Shown here in pieces: positions 1 to 13,045 of a DNA stretch of 64,000 nucleotides. Under the pieces are notes generated by a model, which saw nothing but the letters and a program-made list of their open reading frames with translations, was not told the DNA's origin and searched no databases. The DNA lies in NCBI RefSeq assembly GCF_963924675.1, contig NC_089220.1, positions 51,222,639 through 51,286,638 of the forward strand, in the 5' to 3' direction. Position 1 is the stretch's first letter, and each line of letters starts with the position of its first letter. Made by a program: the position numbers and the translations under genes. The stretch comes from Phocoena phocoena (lineage: Eukaryota > Chordata > Mammalia > Artiodactyla > Phocoenidae).

Positions 1-152
1 CAGGGACCCACAGTGGAGGTGAAATATATGCTTTGCCTTAATGTAGAAAAGTAGATATTCAGAGTTTCCAGCGAGCAAAGAAAAACGTGAAGAATTCTTT
101 TACCAATATCTTTCAAACAAGTTAAGAAAAAAATATACTAAAGAGGATATTG

Positions 153-519
153 TCTTTTTTAAAAAAAAAAAATGGTACTGATGAACCTAGTGGCAGGGCA
201 GGAATATAGACATAGAAAATGGACTTGAGGACATGGGGCGGGGGAGGGAGAAGCTGGGGTGAAGTGAGAGTAGCATCGACATATATACAATACCAAATGT
301 AAAATAAATAGCTAGTGGGAAGCAGCCACATAGCACAGGGAGATCAGCTCGGTGCTTTGTGACCACCTGGTGGGGGGGGGCTAGGGAGGGTGGGAGGCAG
401 TCTCAAGAGGGAGGGGATATGGGGATACATGTATGCATATGGCTGATTCACTTTGTTGTACAGCAGAAACTAACACACCATTGTAAAGCAATGATACTCC
501 AATAAAGATGTATTAAAAA
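153..519 (+). mobile_element. L1 LINE, 5'-truncated, 3'UTR only
   Basis: This is the terminal 3' part of a cetartiodactyl-type L1: the 3'UTR through an AATAAA signal (501-506) to a short A tail. It is flanked by a perfect 12-bp target-site duplication (141-152 and 520-531, AAGAGGATATTG), so the insertion edges are directly visible. It matches the 3' ends of the longer L1s at 29356-36627 (reverse strand) and 46668-52985. It has no coding capacity. The 5' truncation is the usual outcome of incomplete target-primed reverse transcription. Confidence 0.93.
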
Positions 520-1916
520 AAGAGGATATTGCTTTTACAAGGAGGGGAAAAATGAATTTTAAAAGAAATATTTTAGAATAAAAGAGATAAGGAGTTGAAT
601 GCATTAAAAGAAACTTAAAGGAATCAAATACTATAGCAAAAGAGAACTCCATCTTAGACCAAGAAAAGGTTAAAAGATGGCAACTTGGTTGTCAGCTTTT
701 TATTAAATTACACACTGGATGTATTGAAAAGATATTCATTTGGGTAAGGAAACTATGCAGCTAAATATCCACCAAAGGTAAACACTGTCTCTGTACCAAA
801 AGCATGTATAAGCAATTATCTCATGAGCCAGATGAGTAGTATATGCTAAAATTCAGATTATCTCTTATGTTATTTCTGTTTATTTCTTGTCTTTTTGTTT
901 AGCAGCCAACAATATCATAATTTTAAACAATCTCTGTGAGTTCAGTCTTAATACATATGATTCTGGTATCATAGTCCATTATTAAGGACTTTGGAGAGAT
1001 TAATATTTTGTTCTAGGGTAAAATGAAAAAAGGGGATTATGAATCTAAGAACAAAATGTTCAACTGAAAAGCAGAAAAATGTAGACTGAAAAGAAAAATC
1101 AAATTAGGAGCCAATAATAAAAATTATCAAAAAATAAACTGTCCATAAATTAAACATACTGTTCACTTAGTAGGCTAGGACACCTATTAACTTGTATAGA
1201 TCAAGGTAGTGGCATTAATATACACAGCCAAATTTATTTTCTATGTAACATCTCTTTTCCCCAAAGAATATTTTATGATAATTGGGCATGCACCTGCTTC
1301 TTAAGCATACATGATGCAATTGGTGCTATAGGTAGGAAACTGAGTGTGGAAGGCTTGTATATCAGCAAAAGGGACATATATATTCAAGCCATTCAGCCCA
1401 CTAATCACCTTTGAGACCATGCAAATATATATTTTATATTCAGTCCAACATGTTTCATATATCATGCCATTCACAGTCATTTAACTTATTTCTCAGCCAT
1501 GAGACCATACATATAACACATACATATATATGTATATAACTATATTAGAGACTATATGGGTATACATGTATATAATATATTACATGTTATATAATAAAAT
1601 ATTTTATCATAAATTATATAAAAGACTATAAGAGATCTGTCTTAAATCTCTTGATCTTAATGTTAGAGATTCCAAGAAATCAAAATCTGCTTATTGTCAA
1701 TTAACCATAATTGAAAAAGACAAAAGCAGATTTAGCATGTGGCATTAATAAATATGGACAGTGCCCGAATTTTACAGATCAAAAGCATCAGTAATTTTCT
1801 TTACCTCTCATTGGTTTGTTTCTCTGCCTCCTATAAAACCAGGGAAAGACTTGGCAGAAGCCACCTACCCTTGAGAAGAAAAATTTATTTCCTTCCAGGA
1901 TTCCTTAACACAGAAA

Positions 1917-2012
1917 TAGGCATATCTTTTGTGAATTTCTTTCACAAAAAGATACCCCTATTGTATTGGGGAAAAAATGAATTATTCACCATAATTAATT
2001 CATTTTATCCCC
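1917..2012. repeat. Two adjacent hairpin-forming inverted repeats
   Basis: The first hairpin pairs 1917-1935 with 1941-1960 around a 5-nt loop, with a small internal mismatch and a one-base bulge; its core is TATCTTTTGTGAA against TTCACAAAAAGATA. The second pairs 1968-1984 with 1996-2012 (16 of 17 positions complementary) around an 11-nt loop. They are only 7 nt apart. Each is too short for a typical pre-miRNA. The function is unknown. Confidence 0.7.
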
Positions 2013-2988
2013 AAATCACCTAATAACTTCTTGATTCAACTTGTTCATTAATTACACCCACCATTATAATTCTGATTGGTAGTGAGATGGTTCCTCAATC
2101 ATTTCTGAAAGAATATTTTACTGGCTTAAGTACTCATGGGCAGAAACAAATATAACTCAGCATGAAATTACGTATTCCTTGTGACTAAATGATAGTGAGG
2201 AAAATTATTTCTCTTCCTTACTTTTAATTATTTATGATATCAGGATAAAATTACATAATGGTTTTCAGAATCCATATTTAATGAACATATCTCATCATCC
2301 ATAAAGCAATGCACTTCTCAAGGCTTCATGTTATGGAATGTAGTAAGTACAGACAAGGATGAAATGAAAGACTAATCTAACACATGCCTTCCCAGAACAA
2401 CACAGAAGACAAAAATCAGAGTGGGAAAAGCAGCAAGGAAATCACAAGAAAAAGCACAATTTAACTTTTTTTTTTTTTTTAAGCCAAGAAAAGTTGACCA
2501 AAAAACTTCAAAAAATTATGGGTAACTAAAAGTTGAATCTAAATTGCCTGAAGGTCAGGATGTACGAATTTATGACTGATGAAAGGAGACAGCAAGTGCC
2601 TTACACCTGGATATTTGCAGACATCTGGAAAGGCTTACTTGTGGAGTTCTTGAGATCCTTTAGCCACCCAAGACTATTTGCTGAATGCACAATCTTTGTG
2701 GAAAACAGATGGAAGAGGTGCTCACTTGTGGATAGTAACATAATTATATTAAATCATAGTGATTTTGCCAGGAGAGGGAAAATGCATAATGCACTTGCTT
2801 AAATCTAATTGCTTTTTGCAGAGCCATGAAGATACAAGACTGTGTATGTATGCATGCAGAATCTTCCTCCACATCTGGAGCATCAAGAAAATGCTAACTT
2901 CAAATGTACTATTACTATTCTTAGTACTGCTATCAGCCCCACATTGTTCAAAACAATAGGGAAAGAGCATTATGGTAGCAATCCTTAT

Positions 2989-3034
2989 GGCCCCTAACCT
3001 TGCTTCCTTGACAATGACAGCAAGGTTAGGGGCC
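2989..3034. repeat. Perfect 16-bp inverted repeat (hairpin)
   Basis: The arm 2989-3004 (GGCCCCTAACCTTGCT) is the exact reverse complement of 3019-3034, with a 14-nt loop at 3005-3018. The stem is GC-rich in an AT-rich setting, so it would be stable. Weaker complementarity with G:U pairs may extend into the flanks. It could be a fossil DNA-transposon terminus, a hairpin transcript, or chance. I could not assign a repeat family. Confidence 0.85.
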
Positions 3035-4384
3035 ACAACAATCACGGCAGCTTCTACTGGTTGTAGTGAATATACAGATATTTTTCTCCACATGAAGAAA
3101 CAAGTACAGGGTAGACTTATTTTCCACCTGTGTTTTTTTTTCAGAGATGTGATATTCAGGACACTGGAATTATAGTAAAATTACTACCCCTATAAATACA
3201 AAATATTGCTGTTAATTTTCTCTACAGTTTCTACTAAGAAAATTAAAGCCCTCTGACTAATTACATAGATACCGATAACTTATAAAGAAGGAAAGTTGTG
3301 CAGGAGCTTGAAGGGAAGCACGCTGAAAGAGGAAGGAAAATGTTTCCTGAAATAGGGGCACTAGATGTAGAATTGCTCAGCAAGAAAAAAGTATGTAAAT
3401 GGCTTAAATTTTTCAAGAGAATCATTTTCCTTTCTTTTCTCTTCATGCTGAGAACTTTTTTTTTTTTTTCAAAGATCATGGTCACTAGAGATTGACTATC
3501 CACTAGAAAGCACATTTCAGCACAATTATATGTCAAATATTGCTAGACAGAATGTGTGCTAGTCTTTGCGGGTATTGATATCTTTGAAATAAAAATGTGT
3601 GCTAACAAACAGTCCACAATGGTGATACAAGTTAATTGCATCATTGTATTGTGATAAGGCAATGCAACTAACACATCTCACTATACAGCGTTCTCAGGAT
3701 GGGCATTCAATTAACTCAGGTCACAGGGCTCCTTGCTTAGGATGAGGTTTTTAGTCTGCTCCCAAGATAACTTCACACAGTTGCCTATCTCCTGAAGTGC
3801 AAGAAAACTTTGGTAAGAAATAAGGTGATTTTGAAAAGGTTAGGAGAAAACTGCTGTATCAACTTGATTTGGAATGTGCTATGCTGATAAATCTCTTCTA
3901 GCGTGTCATGGAAATATTGTTTAAAATTTAGCAGAGTGATATGTAAAAGTTCATCATGTTATTTTCTATAAATATTTCATTCTTGATTATAACAAAGCTG
4001 AGGACATTAGAGTTGACTATAGTCTCAAAAATATCAGACAGCATGGAAATCGTATTTGATAAAGGTATTTTTAAAACTGAGATTACTCAAATATCACAAG
4101 CATGGCAAGAACACAGCATGTAATTTTAGAAAATTTGAAATGTCTTTTAAAAGTGGCAAGGAAATAGGTTTTAGATATATAAAGAAATGTATAATGTCAT
4201 GGAGGTGTTCTTTAATTCATTTGTTATCCTGAATAACAAAGCAGCACTGAGCAGAAGTGGCAAAATAATCAACATTTGTTAGTACCAGCCCCTCCAGCAG
4301 AAACTGGTAACCCCCTTTGCCACTACCTAGCATGTATTTACCATTTTTATAAACACTTGTCATATTGTAACATAATTATTTCTA

Positions 4385-4500
4385 AGCCTCTTCCACAATA
4401 ATGTAAATTGCTTAAAAATAGATGATGTGTCCAAATTCACCTTTTCATCCCTGTCATCTATAATACAATTGGTTCTCCAATAAGTATTTGTTGATTAAAC
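4385..4500 (+). mobile_element. L2 LINE 3' end fragment (ancient)
   Basis: The wording 'gtaaattgcttaaaaatagatgatgtgtcc' (4405 onward), followed by 'caataagtatttgttgatt', resembles the conserved 3' end of L2 ('...caataaatatttgttgaatga'). It is diverged, as expected for a mammal-wide fossil. The 5' limit is uncertain. Confidence 0.6.
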
Positions 4501-7500
4501 AAGGGAAAATTTTATGAACAGAAGTGTAATAAATTCCAGTTTTCATTAGGCCACACAAATATTGGTCTTTTGTAGTTATTTCAGAGAGGACCATCCTCAG
4601 CTTTATATAAAAAAGAAATAAATAGAATGGTAGCATAATGTTATATGTTACATGAATTAAATGCTCTGGTTCATCATAATGGTCTGTAGCCAATGGGACA
4701 AGCCATGAAATGGAAAATAGTTACTGAAGGCGGTACAGATGCCAGGAGAAGCTCCACACTGATAGACCATACACAACATCCAAACATACACCAAGGTAAT
4801 GCATTGACATTGACATTCCTCATATGGAAAGCATGATGCCAGATGATGATGTCTTATAAGTCTATGTCAACACAATGCCTGCATTTTTAAGCTCTGTCAA
4901 CAATCCCCTGACCACTGCATTGAGGTTTAGAGATAGATGATCTCTAATTTAGACAAGGGCTTAGTCCTAAAGAGGCTGAGCTATTGATCAAAAATCAAGA
5001 CAGTTTGTCTCTGGGAAAAGTATAGTTACCCAGTAGCTGGAGACAACAAGAAAAGGGGACCTGCTAAATAAATCACAAGTCCAATACAGAGCTATAAATA
5101 TAGAAGAGGATTGACTTGGAGTCTGGATAACTTAATTTTAAGACTTAGGTTGCTTTCTTTCTTACTCTCAAAATTCAGGATTGGTTCCAGAGACAAAGCT
5201 GGTCTGAACCTGCTAATGGGAGCTGAGTACCTCTACCTACCTGTGAAAAACATATGACAAGGTAAGGAATTAGGCAGAGTCTAACACAAAGTTTGCAACT
5301 TTGGTTCCCCACCAGCATATCTAATCCTTCATTATAGGCAACCCCATTTATGGCTTCATGAAATGAATTTAAACAGGAGGCAGTTAGACACTTATAGCCT
5401 TAAAATGGTTCTGGTTCATTGGCCCATGTTACAATCTGCAGTCTGGGATGACCCCAGATCTATTATTCATTCCTATTTGAACTTCATTTATTTGGGACCA
5501 CCCTCTAGGTTTCCTAAACCTAAATACTTAACCGCTCAAATCTTGGACCCAGTGTATTGTTTCACTTTGCTTTGGAATCATGAACATTTAGCTCATGGAT
5601 CATGTGTGTTTGGATTCAAGATTCAGTTCTGAGTAATCCTCTTGATTAGATGAAACCCACATCCCTATAGCAGTTGGCAAGATCCCTTTTGCTTTTCACT
5701 GTTCCATCCTTGAGGAAACGAGGTGAGGTGGCTCCACCTTTTTCCTACTAAGAGATCCTGACTGTGCAACTGCAGGATGAATGGCCAGACTCTGACAAAA
5801 CTTGACTTTTTAGTTCACACCCTAAACTCTTGGATCACTGTCAAAACAGTACTTATGGCCCTGTGCTATTTGTATTTCTACCCTAAGATATATCTCTTCT
5901 CTCAAAATTATAAAGAATATTTATTCCAGGTGTGAAAACAAGGGAAGCAGATCATTGCAACTACATGGCTTCTGTTTCTACTATTTAGAAAGATACAATC
6001 TGTGCATCTAGATGATAGAGTTACCAAGTCCCTGGGCATATGATACTTTTGTATGCTGCTTGCAGAAAAGTGACAAACCAACATTCATATAGACCACACA
6101 GCCAGAAATGCAGCTGTGTCCTTGAAATCAAGATGTGCACACTCCAGCAAGGGGTACTGCAACAATGGGGATGCTGGGGAGGGTCTTCTCCCCTCTACCT
6201 TTTGGGAAAATGTTTCCCAGGTGATAATATAGAATCAAGAAAAAATGTATGTTAAATATTGAACTTTAAAGGCAACTCCACAAGAACACTTCAAAATCAC
6301 AACTTTATTTCCAGTCTTTTGAATATTGGCTTGCTTTCATTAAGTATATTCAAATGAAGTTACCAAGATATGCTGCTTATGCTTACAATGAAGATGCCTA
6401 AGGTATATTTAACAACTCTCTCAGTTTCTTTATAATGAGCGGTACTGTCAAACACATGACTTTAGTTATTATTTCCAGGTCTATTTTTAAATGCCCCTCA
6501 AAAATTAATAATAATTGACTGGAAAATCATGTTACACATATTGGATAAGAGAAATGAGAGGGATTTTTGTTCTCATTAAACCGTCTATGTAAATTCTCAG
6601 AAGTTAGAACATCCAATGTTGAACTGATATGTAATACTGAAAATGATCAGTAGTCAAAGAGAATTTATTTAACTTTTTATTTTCTGTTTTTTTAAATTTG
6701 AAACTGATTTATAAATATTGCATCTTCTTCAAATGTTAAATTAAAAATTAATTTAACACTTAAAAGTGTTTAAATAAACTTAAACACTTAAACAAAAGCA
6801 GAAAATAAAATCTACCTTTAAAATCAGTTTAAGTAGTGAAGGAATTTTATAAGGAAACTATCACACCATGGGATTTGATCAAGTTACCCACAGTTGCCAT
6901 GCTTTCTCAATATGAAACCTGCTCCTGGTGTTTTACAAAACTTCTGAAAACTTTGTTGGAATGCCACACTTTGAGATCCTCAATAGGATGGGAATATATA
7001 AATAGTATCTCAGTTTACTTAAATATTTAGCTACCCAAAAGGTAGCCACTTGATTGATCCTGCCCTAGAACTTTTATAACAACCCCAAACCCTTTATGGA
7101 ATGCTAGAGCAATGTCTAATATTGAAACAGACAAATTAATTAATGCACTGGAAACCTTATGCAAAATTTTTCTCATAAAACTTTCCCTCTTGTGCTATGG
7201 CGAAAAAGAACCTCCCTCTGCTAGAATCTATTTCATATGGCTGTAAAAATCTTAAGAATTAAAAATCACATACATACACACTTAAACTTTTAAGAATCAT
7301 TTCAAAATTGTGCCATATGCAATAAGCGAATTTTGTAAATTGAGCTGATAAGAACCATAAAGTTTTTCCAACTGATTCCATTCCAAATAAAAGGGAATGT
7401 TATATTAATCACCATAATATCTTAGATTAAAAATTCTTGCTAAATTGGGAAAAATAAGATTCTCTCATTAACATTAAATAATTTAAAATGATCATAGTTG

Positions 7501-8458
7501 ATCACTAACCTATCAAGTTTCATATTTTCCGAGCTCAGATCCATGTTTTCAGTAATTTGTCTTCAAAAGCAGATGACATTCATCCTTATGAATCTACATT
7601 TACAGAACCCATGAGTTATAGTACATCGCATCTTACTTTCATATTTTCTATATTAATTAAAACCATCTAATGTTTCCTTGTGGGGAGGTGGGGATGGTTT
7701 TAGCTAGCATTTATCAGTAACAATTGTAGAACAATTATAAACTGTAAAGTATACATATCAGTTACTATGTCTTTCCTTGGCTGCTTCCAAAATAGCTATT
7801 TTTGATAATAAAAATAATTAATTTGATTAAATTTATACTGAGATATTATATATTCTCATATTCACAAATTTACTATTACTCTAATATACTTCAAACTTTA
7901 TAATTGATCCTAAATATCAAAATAGATTCTCTTTATTTTAAAAGTTTTGCTTAGGCTTTTGGCCCAAACCAATATATTTCTGACCTAAGATTAAGATTGC
8001 TTAGGCAGAGTGTATCTTACTCATGATTTCCTATGTAAGAGGCAGAAAGATGAACTTTAATGCCATGGTACTTAAGCCAGTATTTTCTTTCATTTGCTAC
8101 TTTGTAGGTATGAATTATGAGAAATCTAGCACTAACATTCTTTTACCACATTTTTTTTCCAGGATAAATTTAAAATGAAAATAACTATGGTAACTTAAGG
8201 ACATCATCACTCTTCTAGCAAGTATTTATACGGCTATTGTTCAACCATAAATCACAACATTTGATACTAGATATGAGACAAATCCAAACCTCCAAGACTA
8301 ATAGAGACTCCTGGTTATCTGGGAAGAAAGAACAAGAATTCAATCAATATGACTAGATCCATCCATGAGCCTCCTGACAACCCCAGACTTCATGAACCAT
8401 CTCTTCCAAATAAAAACCAAGCCCTACTTTCCTCATTTATTTCCTCATTTGAAACTCT
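4501..8458. other. Unassigned AT-rich noncoding DNA
   Basis: No gene or confidently named repeat is visible apart from the inverted-repeat cluster at 6735-6789. The open frames here (for example 5363-5632 and 6040-6255) are short, lack recognisable domains and have no supporting splice or promoter context. Confidence 0.6.
6735..6789. repeat. Cluster of AT-rich inverted repeats
   Basis: A perfect 10-bp inverted repeat (6735-6744 with 6748-6757, 3-nt spacer) is followed by a second perfect 10-bp one (6764-6773 with 6780-6789, 6-nt spacer). A smaller palindrome (ACACTTAAAAGTGT) bridges them. The cluster is AT-rich and could extrude cruciforms; simple AT-rich sequence drift is an equally good explanation. 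Confidence 0.75.
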
Positions 8459-8473
8459 CATCCCCTTACTCTT

Positions 8474-8678
8474 TTTTTTTTTTTTTCCGGTATGCGGGCC
8501 TCTCACTGTTGTGGCCTCCCCCGTTGCGGAACACAGCCTCCGGACGTGCAGGCTCAGCGGCCATGGCTCACGGGCCCAGCCGCTCCACGGCATGTGGGAT
8601 CTTCCTGGACCGGGGCACAAACCCGCGTCCCCTGCATCGGCAGGCGGACTCTCAGCCACTGCGCCACCAGGGAAGCCC
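8474..8678 (-). mobile_element. CHR-type tRNA-derived SINE
   Basis: Read on the minus strand this is a full SINE beginning 'ggcttccctggtggcgcagtgg' and ending in a poly(A) tail (poly(T) at 8471-8486 on the plus strand). A perfect 15-bp target-site duplication flanks it (8459-8473 and 8679-8693, CATCCCCTTACTCTT). The head is tRNA-like with Pol III A- and B-box sequences. The 178-codon plus-strand frame across it (8349-8885) is only antisense SINE read-through. Confidence 0.96.
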
Positions 8679-8693
8679 CATCCCCTTACTCTT

Positions 8694-11430
8694 GACTGTG
8701 AAATGGAAAGGAATTCAGTTGAGGGTTTCAGGACTTTGTTTTCAGTCAGTTCCTCTTTAATGGACTCCTCAACACACCATCAAAGAATGTATGTGGGTTC
8801 ATATATTGTATGGATTTATGTATTTATTGAGATCTTTTTTAAAAGGAAGCTCAAATTTTTACATGATAAAGATAATCATGTATAACAATCTATTATATCA
8901 CCTATCATGTGAAAATTGCAGATGGATTTTAACCAAATGTGGGAATTATGTCTGGGGTGATATGCCTTAAAATGTGGGTGATGTATGTATTTAGAATTCA
9001 CTTTGGGGAGCCTTTAGAACTAAAGAGATCAGCAGTCGTCTCTCAGAGCAACCAGCACTGAGGTCTAAGGGAGAGGACTGCATGCAGGCCTTTCAGGAAA
9101 GACACACTACCAAGAGCCAGGGACAGTGGGAAAACAACATAGCTGGGGCATCACATATGAGGACAGGCTCTCAAATGATGGGTCCTGGTTTTTAACGTGC
9201 TATATACCTCATCTGAAAATATTTCTATAGCTTACTCCAGGGGAACAATGGCAAGATTTAGTTACAGAGGAAGAGAAAGATGCCCCTGCCTCTTCTCTGT
9301 GTTTTGTAGGACATCTTACAGTACATGGAAGGTTTTCTCACTCTGGCCTCAAACACCCCATATATTTCTGCAACTCTGGTTTGGCCCCTGAGGCTCACTG
9401 ACTTCCTCAACACAGAGGCCCTAAATTTAGAAGAGGTAAAGAAAAGAACTATAAATCAGGCTTTTCATACAGTTTTTCATGTCCATTGCAAAAATAAAAG
9501 TGATATTTTCTGGCATCACTACAGTTTTGACACCTTTATATCAGCAATGTCTTAAAATCCCAAACCTGAAACAAATAATATTAAATATTGATGTCCATGA
9601 AGCTGGATTTAAGTAAGCAGCAGAGTAGGAAGTACCTACACACTTCATACTAGCAAATGACTTACATTTGTCTGGCATATAAACAAAGAAGTGAATCACC
9701 TCCTTGCCTAAAGCTGCTCATTCTTTGGAGCATGATTATCACAACAGAAGAAAGAACAGTTGCTGTGTTTGCTCATGTTACAAGCAAGAGTGATAGCTAA
9801 CAGAAAACATTACCAAAACATTTGGTAAATTACATTTACATTGAATAATCTATAAAATCCCATCTGCAGCTTGTCAATAGTGTATAAACCTAGATCAAGC
9901 TTTGATCAATAGCAGCAAGTGGTTATCTTGGAAAACAATCTATTTTGCCTTTTCATTTTTGGATTCTGTTGTTAAGGTGATTTACTGATTGAATTTTAGA
10001 TCTCATGCACAAAGACGGAAGATTATTAGCATTCTTTGAATATAAATGAATACTCTCTTACAGGATTCAATTTCTCTCTCAATTTTAATTTTGAAGGTTT
10101 TTGTTTTGTTTTGTTCATATTAATAATCAGAATTTTAATCATTTTTCTGTTCCCATGGAAGTACTACAGAGTTGGAAAAAGAAGCAAATGTAGTTAGATA
10201 TATAAACTACAAAGTTTCAGGTCAGTGATGACATTAAGATCATAATATACTGGAGACAGATCTCCCATGTAAAATAATCTCATTGTCATTTTAGTCCATA
10301 AAAATAGTGACTATGATGAAAAGATGTTCACTGAATATATGGCTTTTCCTTTCCTGGTGATGACTTCTCCCAATCAACTATATAACAAGTCACCTAAACA
10401 AATTAAATTGCTTTTAGTTTGTACCCATACGAGGCCACTAACTAAGCTTGCTCAGAGACATGAAAATAAATACCAGACTTGTCAGTTCTTCCCCAGATCA
10501 AAAAAGGATATATAATATCAGGAAGAATTCACAGAGAAAACAGGAACAGGCTGCTATCTGGGATAAATCTTTAAAGCAGATTCTATTTTCACCTTCCAGA
10601 AAGCAGACATTAAACTGTATCTCACCTTTTTCATCATCTCTCTCCCCTGATAACTGCATGAAGTATAAAATATACTGTACCACTTAAGGTTGATTCAACA
10701 GGACAGTGTATGATTCTTAAGACGGAAATACTATCATTAGCACATAACGGAAGAAGTAGTTCTGTTTTCGTGACTCCATGCTTCTGGGTGTCCATATATT
10801 TACCCTAATTCTAAGGGTATTTATTTACTAGCATCAGGTATTTAACACTATCAAAATTATTATTTTGCTTTTCATCAGAAATTCTTTTATTGCAAAATAA
10901 CCTGTAACTTGCTGTATACAACAACTTTAAATCTCTCTGTTTAAGTAGGGACAGGTATTGGTCAGAGAGATTTAGCTGACACTCCTTTAGGAGAAAGGAT
11001 GAATTTAAGGGAAATATAACAGTACCCGAAGATAAAAATATTGAAACAAGAAAAGACTTGTAATATGTAACTTACCCAATTGCCTTTGAAAAGTTTGGGG
11101 AAGGGGTGGTTAAATCTAGATATTCAATTTATACAAAGTATTTTTTTTTAAATCAGTTTCTTTAACTAGTAGACAAAAAGTAGAATCCAACCACATGGTG
11201 CACCAAGTAGCTAAGAAAATACTTCCATTAACATCCAAACTAAAATATAAAATTTAAAATAAACCCAACATTTATGGCACATGGTTTACTTACACAATGA
11301 CAATTTATCTAGATAATATAGATATATTCATTTTTTTCTAATTTTTAAAAGTTCCATTTTACAATTTTTCTTGTATTTAATCTAAAATCTATACATTTTT
11401 AAATAATAAAATGTGGAGATCTGTAAGCAC
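8694..11430. other. Unassigned noncoding DNA
   Basis: I see no gene and no confidently named repeat. Several frames of 60-80 codons occur (for example 9197-9391 and 10448-10687), without recognisable domains. Confidence 0.6.
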
Positions 11431-11794
11431 CCTGTTAATTCTTTTTGTTTTTTAACATCTTTATTGGAGTATAATTGCTTTACATTGTTGTGTTAGTTGC
11501 TGCTGTATAACAAAGTGAATCAGTTATACATATATCCCCATATCTCTTCCCTCTTGCATCTCCCTCCCACCCTCCCTATCTCACCCCTCTAGGTGGTCAC
11601 AAAGCACCAAACTGATCTCCCTGTGCTATGCGGCTGCTTCCCACTAGCTATTTTACATTTGGTAGTGTATATATGTCCATGTCACTCTCTCACTTCATCC
11701 CAGCTTACCCTTTCCCCTCCCTGTGTCCTCAAGTCCATTCTCTACATCTGTCTTTATTCCTGTCCTGCCCCTAGTTTTTCAGAACCATTTTTTT

Positions 11795-13041
11795 TTAGAT
11801 TCATATATGTGTGAGCATACAGTGTTTTTTTCTTTCTGACTTACTTCACTCTGTATGACCACCCCTATGTCCATCCACCTTACTAAAAATAACTCATTTT
11901 CACTTTTTTATGGCTGAGTAATATTCCATTGTATATATGTTCCACATCTTCTTTATCCATTCATCTGTTGGTGGACACTTAGGTTGCTTCCATGTCCTGG
12001 CTACTGTAAATAGTGCTGCAATAAATATTGTGGTACATGACTCTTTTTGAATTATGGTTTTCTTAGGGTATATGCCCAGTAGTGGGATTGCTGGGTCATA
12101 TGGTAATTCTATTTTTATTTTAAGGAACCTCCATACTCTTTTCCATAGTGACTGTATCAATTTACATTCCCACCAACAGTGCCAGAGGGTTCCCTTTTCT
12201 CCACATCCTCTCCAGCATTTATTGTTTCTAGATTTTTTGATGATGGCCATTCTGACTAGCGTGAGGTGATACCTCATTGTAGTTTTGATTTGCATTTCCC
12301 TAATGATTAGTGATGTTGAACATCCTTTCATGTATTTGTTGAAAAACTGTACATATTCTTTGGAGAAATGTCTATTTAGGTCTTCTGCCCAGTTTTTGGA
12401 TTGTGTTGCTTGTTTTTTTGATATTGAGCTGCATGAGCTGCTTGTATATTTTGGAGATTAATTCTTTGTCAGTTGCTTCATTTGTAAATATTTCCTCTCA
12501 TTCTGAGGGTTGTCTTTTTGTCTTGTTTATGGTTTCCTCTGCTGTGCAAAAGCTTTTGTTTCATTGGTCCTATTTATTTTTGTTTTTATTTCCATTTCTC
12601 TAGGAGGTAGGTCAAAAAGGATCTTGCTGTGATTTATGTCATAGAGTGTTCTTCTTATGTTTTCCTCTAAGAGTTTTATAGTGTCTGGACTTACATTTAG
12701 GTCTTTAATCCATTTTGAGTTTATTTTTGTGTATGGTGTTAGGGATTGTTCTAATTTCATTCTTTTACATGTAGCTGTCCAGTTTTCCCAGCACCACTTA
12801 CTGAAGAGGCTGTCTTTTCTCCATTGTATATTCTTGTCTCCTTTATCAAAGATAAGGTGACCACACATGTGTAGGTTTATCTCTGGGCTTTCTATCCTGT
12901 TCCATTGATCTATATTTCTGTTTTTGTGCCAGTATGTTGTCTTGATTACTGTAGCTTTGTGGTATAATCTGAAGTCAGGGAGCCTGATTCCTCCAGCTCC
13001 ATTTTTCTTTCTCAAGATTGCTTTGGCTATTTGGGGTCTTT
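11795..13041 (-). pseudogene. L1 ORF2 C-terminal remnant
   Basis: This is the carboxy-terminal third of an L1 ORF2 protein, downstream of the reverse transcriptase core. Recognisable stretches include '[20 protein letters not shown]' (near 13000 down) and 'EYYSAIKK' near 11900. The cysteine-containing C-terminal segment '[19 protein letters not shown]' is visible in the 11900-12331 frame. Endonuclease and RT domains are absent because of the internal deletion. The remainder is split over at least two frames, so no functional protein is possible. It ends at the stop codon complement at 11795-11797. Confidence 0.92.
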
Positions 13042-13045
13042 TATC

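Larger units (their letters stand above)
532..4384. other. Unassigned AT-rich noncoding DNA
   Basis: I see no recognisable gene and no confidently assigned repeat here apart from the hairpins listed separately. The open frames are short (the longest are about 90-115 codons), show no known domain, and overlap each other on both strands. An AT-dinucleotide-rich patch lies near 1500-1625. Highly diverged ancient repeats may be present but cannot be named by eye. Confidence 0.6.

Noticed and set aside
1500..1625. AT-rich stretch as a replication origin or matrix attachment site
   Set aside because: Composition alone is not evidence; the window has many similar AT-rich stretches.
8349..8885. 178-codon plus-strand open frame
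   Set aside because: Its centre is the antisense strand of a CHR SINE with clear target-site duplications; the flanks have no recognisable domain.
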